This document shows, one piece after another, positions 62,153 to 64,000 of a stretch of DNA of 64,000 nt. Each line of letters begins with the position of its first letter. Within the stretch, counting starts at the first letter, position 1. The notes under the pieces are model-generated. The model made no database searches and was not told the DNA's origin. It saw nothing but the letters and a program-made list of their open reading frames with translations. Source of the DNA: an uncultured Alphaproteobacteria bacterium (GTDB lineage Bacteria; Pseudomonadota; Alphaproteobacteria; Rhizobiales; Aestuariivirgaceae); NCBI GenBank assembly GCA_945957365.1, contig CAMFKI010000001.1, forward strand, positions 62,001 through 126,000, read 5' to 3'. Made by a program: the position numbers and the translations under genes.

Positions 62153-64000
62153 ATGACCCTCGCCCATGACACCAAGATCACCCCGGAGCTCGTCAAGAGC
62201 CACGGCCTGAAGCCCGACGAATACGAGCGCTTCGTGAAGCTGCTCGGCCGCGCGCCGACGCTGACCGAGCTCGGCATCTGCTCGGCCATGTGGAACGAGC
62301 ATTGTTCCTACAAGTCGTCGAAGAAGTGGCTGAAGACCATGCCGACGAAGGGCCCGAAGGTCATTCAGGGACCGGGTGAGAACGCAGGCGTCATCGACAT
62401 CGGCGACGGCGACGCCATCGTGTTCAAGATGGAGAGCCACAACCACCCCTCCTTCATCGAGCCCTACCAGGGTGCGGCAACCGGCGTGGGCGGCATCCTG
62501 CGCGACGTCTTCACCATGGGTGCGCGCCCCATCGCGGCGATGAACGCGCTGCGCTTCGGCGAGCCGTCGCACCCCAAGACGCGCCACCTCGTCGCGGGCG
62601 TCGTCCACGGTATCGGCGGCTACGGCAATTCCTTCGGCGTGCCGACCATCGGCGGCGAGGTGAACTTCCACGCCCGCTACAATGGCAACATCCTCGTCAA
62701 CGCCATGGCGGTGGGCCTCGCCCGCGCCGACTCGATCTTCTATTCCAAGGCCAAGGGCGTTGGCCTTCCCGTCGTCTATCTCGGCGCCAAGACCGGCCGT
62801 GACGGCATCCACGGCGCCACCATGGCGTCCGCCGAATTCGACGATCACGCGGAGGAGAAGCGCCCCACCGTGCAGGTCGGCGATCCCTTCACCGAGAAGT
62901 GCCTCTTGGAAGCCTGCCTCGAACTGATGGCGAGCGGAGCGGTCATCGCCATCCAGGACATGGGTGCGGCGGGCCTCACCTCCTCCGCCGTGGAGATGGG
63001 GGCCAAGGGCGATCTCGGCATCGAGCTCGACCTCGACAAAGTGCCCTGCCGCGAGGCGGGCATGACGGCCTACGAGATGATGCTGTCGGAAAGCCAGGAG
63101 CGCATGCTCATGGTGCTCGACCCCTCCAAGGAAAAGCAGGCGGAAGCGATCTTCCACAAATGGGGCCTCGACTTCGCCATCGTCGGCAAGACGACGGACA
63201 CGCTGCGCTTCGTCATCAAGCACAAGGGCCAGGTGATGGCCGATCTCCCCATCAAGCAGATGGGCGACGAGGCGCCGGAATATGACCGCCCCTGGGTGGA
63301 ACCGAAGAAGCAGCCGGTGCTCAAGGACGTGCCCGCGCCGAATGACCTGAAGGCCGCGATCCTCAAGATCGTCGGCTCGCCCGACATGTGCTCCAGGCGG
63401 TGGGTGTGGGAACAGTACGACAGCCTGATCGGCTCCAACACCGCGCAGATCCCCGGCGGCGATGCCGGCGTCGTGAGGATCCGCGGCAAGAAGGGCATCG
63501 CGGTGTCGACCGACGTCACCCCGCGCTATGTCGAGGCCGATCCCTTCGAGGGCGGCAAGCAGGCCGTCGCCGAATGCTGGCGCAACCTGACCGCCGTGGG
63601 TGCCGACCCCATCGCCATCACCGACAACCTGAACTTCGGCAATCCCGAGCGCCCGGAGATCATGGGCCAGTTCGTGCACGCCATCAAAGGCCTGTCGGAA
63701 GCCTGCAACGTCCTCTCCTTCCCGATCGTCTCGGGCAATGTCTCGCTCTACAACGAGACCAATGGCCAGGGCATCCTGCCGACCCCGGCGATCGGCGGCA
63801 TCGGCCTGATCTCCGACCTCGACATCATGGCCACCATCGCCTTCAAGACCGCGGATGACGTGATCCTGCTGGTCGGCGGCCAGGGCAGCCACCTCGGCCA
63901 GTCGGTCTATCTCCGCGAGGTTCTCGGCAAGGAGGAAGGTGCACCCCCGCCGGTCGATCTGGCGCTGGAGAAGAAGAACGGCGATTTCGTCCGCCAGCTC
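62153..64000 (+). CDS. purL: Phosphoribosylformylglycinamidine synthase subunit PurL (3' end beyond window)
   Basis: The first 616 residues of the small-type PurL are present and the gene runs off the right edge. It has [16 protein letters not shown] near residue 42, the ATP-binding [22 protein letters not shown] near residue 93, [12 protein letters not shown], and DNLNFGNP. It forms FGAM synthase with PurS and PurQ. The ATG at 62153 is close to the family start. It is separated from purQ by a 3.6-kb insertion of unrelated genes. Confidence 0.95.
   Translation, partial: MTLAHDTKITPELVKSHGLKPDEYERFVKLLGRAPTLTELGICSAMWNEHCSYKSSKKWLKTMPTKGPKVIQGPGENAGVIDIGDGDAIVFKMESHNHPSFIEPYQGAATGVGGILRDVFTMGARPIAAMNALRFGEPSHPKTRHLVAGVVHGIGGYGNSFGVPTIGGEVNFHARYNGNILVNAMAVGLARADSIFYSKAKGVGLPVVYLGAKTGRDGIHGATMASAEFDDHAEEKRPTVQVGDPFTEKCLLEACLELMASGAVIAIQDMGAAGLTSSAVEMGAKGDLGIELDLDKVPCREAGMTAYEMMLSESQERMLMVLDPSKEKQAEAIFHKWGLDFAIVGKTTDTLRFVIKHKGQVMADLPIKQMGDEAPEYDRPWVEPKKQPVLKDVPAPNDLKAAILKIVGSPDMCSRRWVWEQYDSLIGSNTAQIPGGDAGVVRIRGKKGIAVSTDVTPRYVEADPFEGGKQAVAECWRNLTAVGADPIAITDNLNFGNPERPEIMGQFVHAIKGLSEACNVLSFPIVSGNVSLYNETNGQGILPTPAIGGIGLISDLDIMATIAFKTADDVILLVGGQGSHLGQSVYLREVLGKEEGAPPPVDLALEKKNGDFVRQL

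Overview
The window is GC-rich DNA from an alphaproteobacterium, most likely of the order Hyphomicrobiales (Rhizobiales). The clues are a form II cox cluster with xdhC and mobA-like maturation genes, a DUF1476 gene (F1Fo-ATPase zeta-type inhibitor), a DUF2585 gene, a livHMGF operon followed by several LivK-type binding proteins, an NsrR/NirK/NirV group, and the purC-purS-purQ...purL arrangement. Genus cannot be read from the sequence. I saw no rRNA, tRNA, CRISPR array, transposase or phage gene; the window looks like ordinary chromosome dotted with short palindromic repeats.

Layout. 1-8342 (minus): a molybdenum hydroxylase cluster, coxS-coxL-coxM, then (after a strong hairpin terminator) a MoxR ATPase, a CoxE-type VWA protein, XdhC as two proteins, and a MoeA-like/MobA-like fusion cut by the window edge. 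CoxL carries the form II motif AYRGAGR, so its substrate is uncertain. 8598-12187: a DUF4864 secreted protein, a membrane-spermidine-synthase fusion, a DUF2585 protein and a 56-residue membrane peptide. 12528-21249: a carnitine / gamma-butyrobetaine catabolic island with a divergent GlxA/CdhR-type regulator, BKACE, carnitine 3-dehydrogenase, SDR, acyl-CoA dehydrogenase, ADP-forming acyl-CoA ligase, CaiD and a second SDR. 21417-27530: a small orphan gene with its own terminator, a GcvA-like LysR regulator, an MFS/SDR pair, two envelope proteins, and a PuuB-like oxidase with a GNAT enzyme.

27571-30337: nsrR-like regulator, copper nitrite reductase nirK with an FNR/NnrR-type box, nirV, and a lipoprotein. 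30395-36687: aspartate aminotransferase, then a PadR-RND efflux operon preceded by three operator-like repeats 15 bp apart. 36886-46489: a high-affinity branched-chain/amide ABC transporter (livH, M, G, F), a small membrane protein, four tandem periplasmic binding proteins mostly separated by hairpin terminators, and a stand-alone Lrp-type RAM domain. 46493-53741: DUF2259 protein, purB, a DMSP-lyase-like cupin, an Omp25/31-type porin whose signal peptide is broken by a frameshift, a DUF305 protein, and an LtaS-like sulfatase with a C-terminal CBM60-like module. 53767-56650: L,D-transpeptidase, nicotinate phosphoribosyltransferase, HpaI aldolase, DUF1476.

56865-64000: purine synthesis genes purC, purS, purQ and purL (cut at the right edge). 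Between purQ and purL sits an opposite-strand three-gene cassette (acyl carrier protein, adenylation enzyme, LpxL-like acyltransferase) that looks like a self-contained acyl activation and transfer system, plus an FMN reductase. The carnitine island and the ACP-adenylation-acyltransferase cassette are the most promising for new biochemistry.
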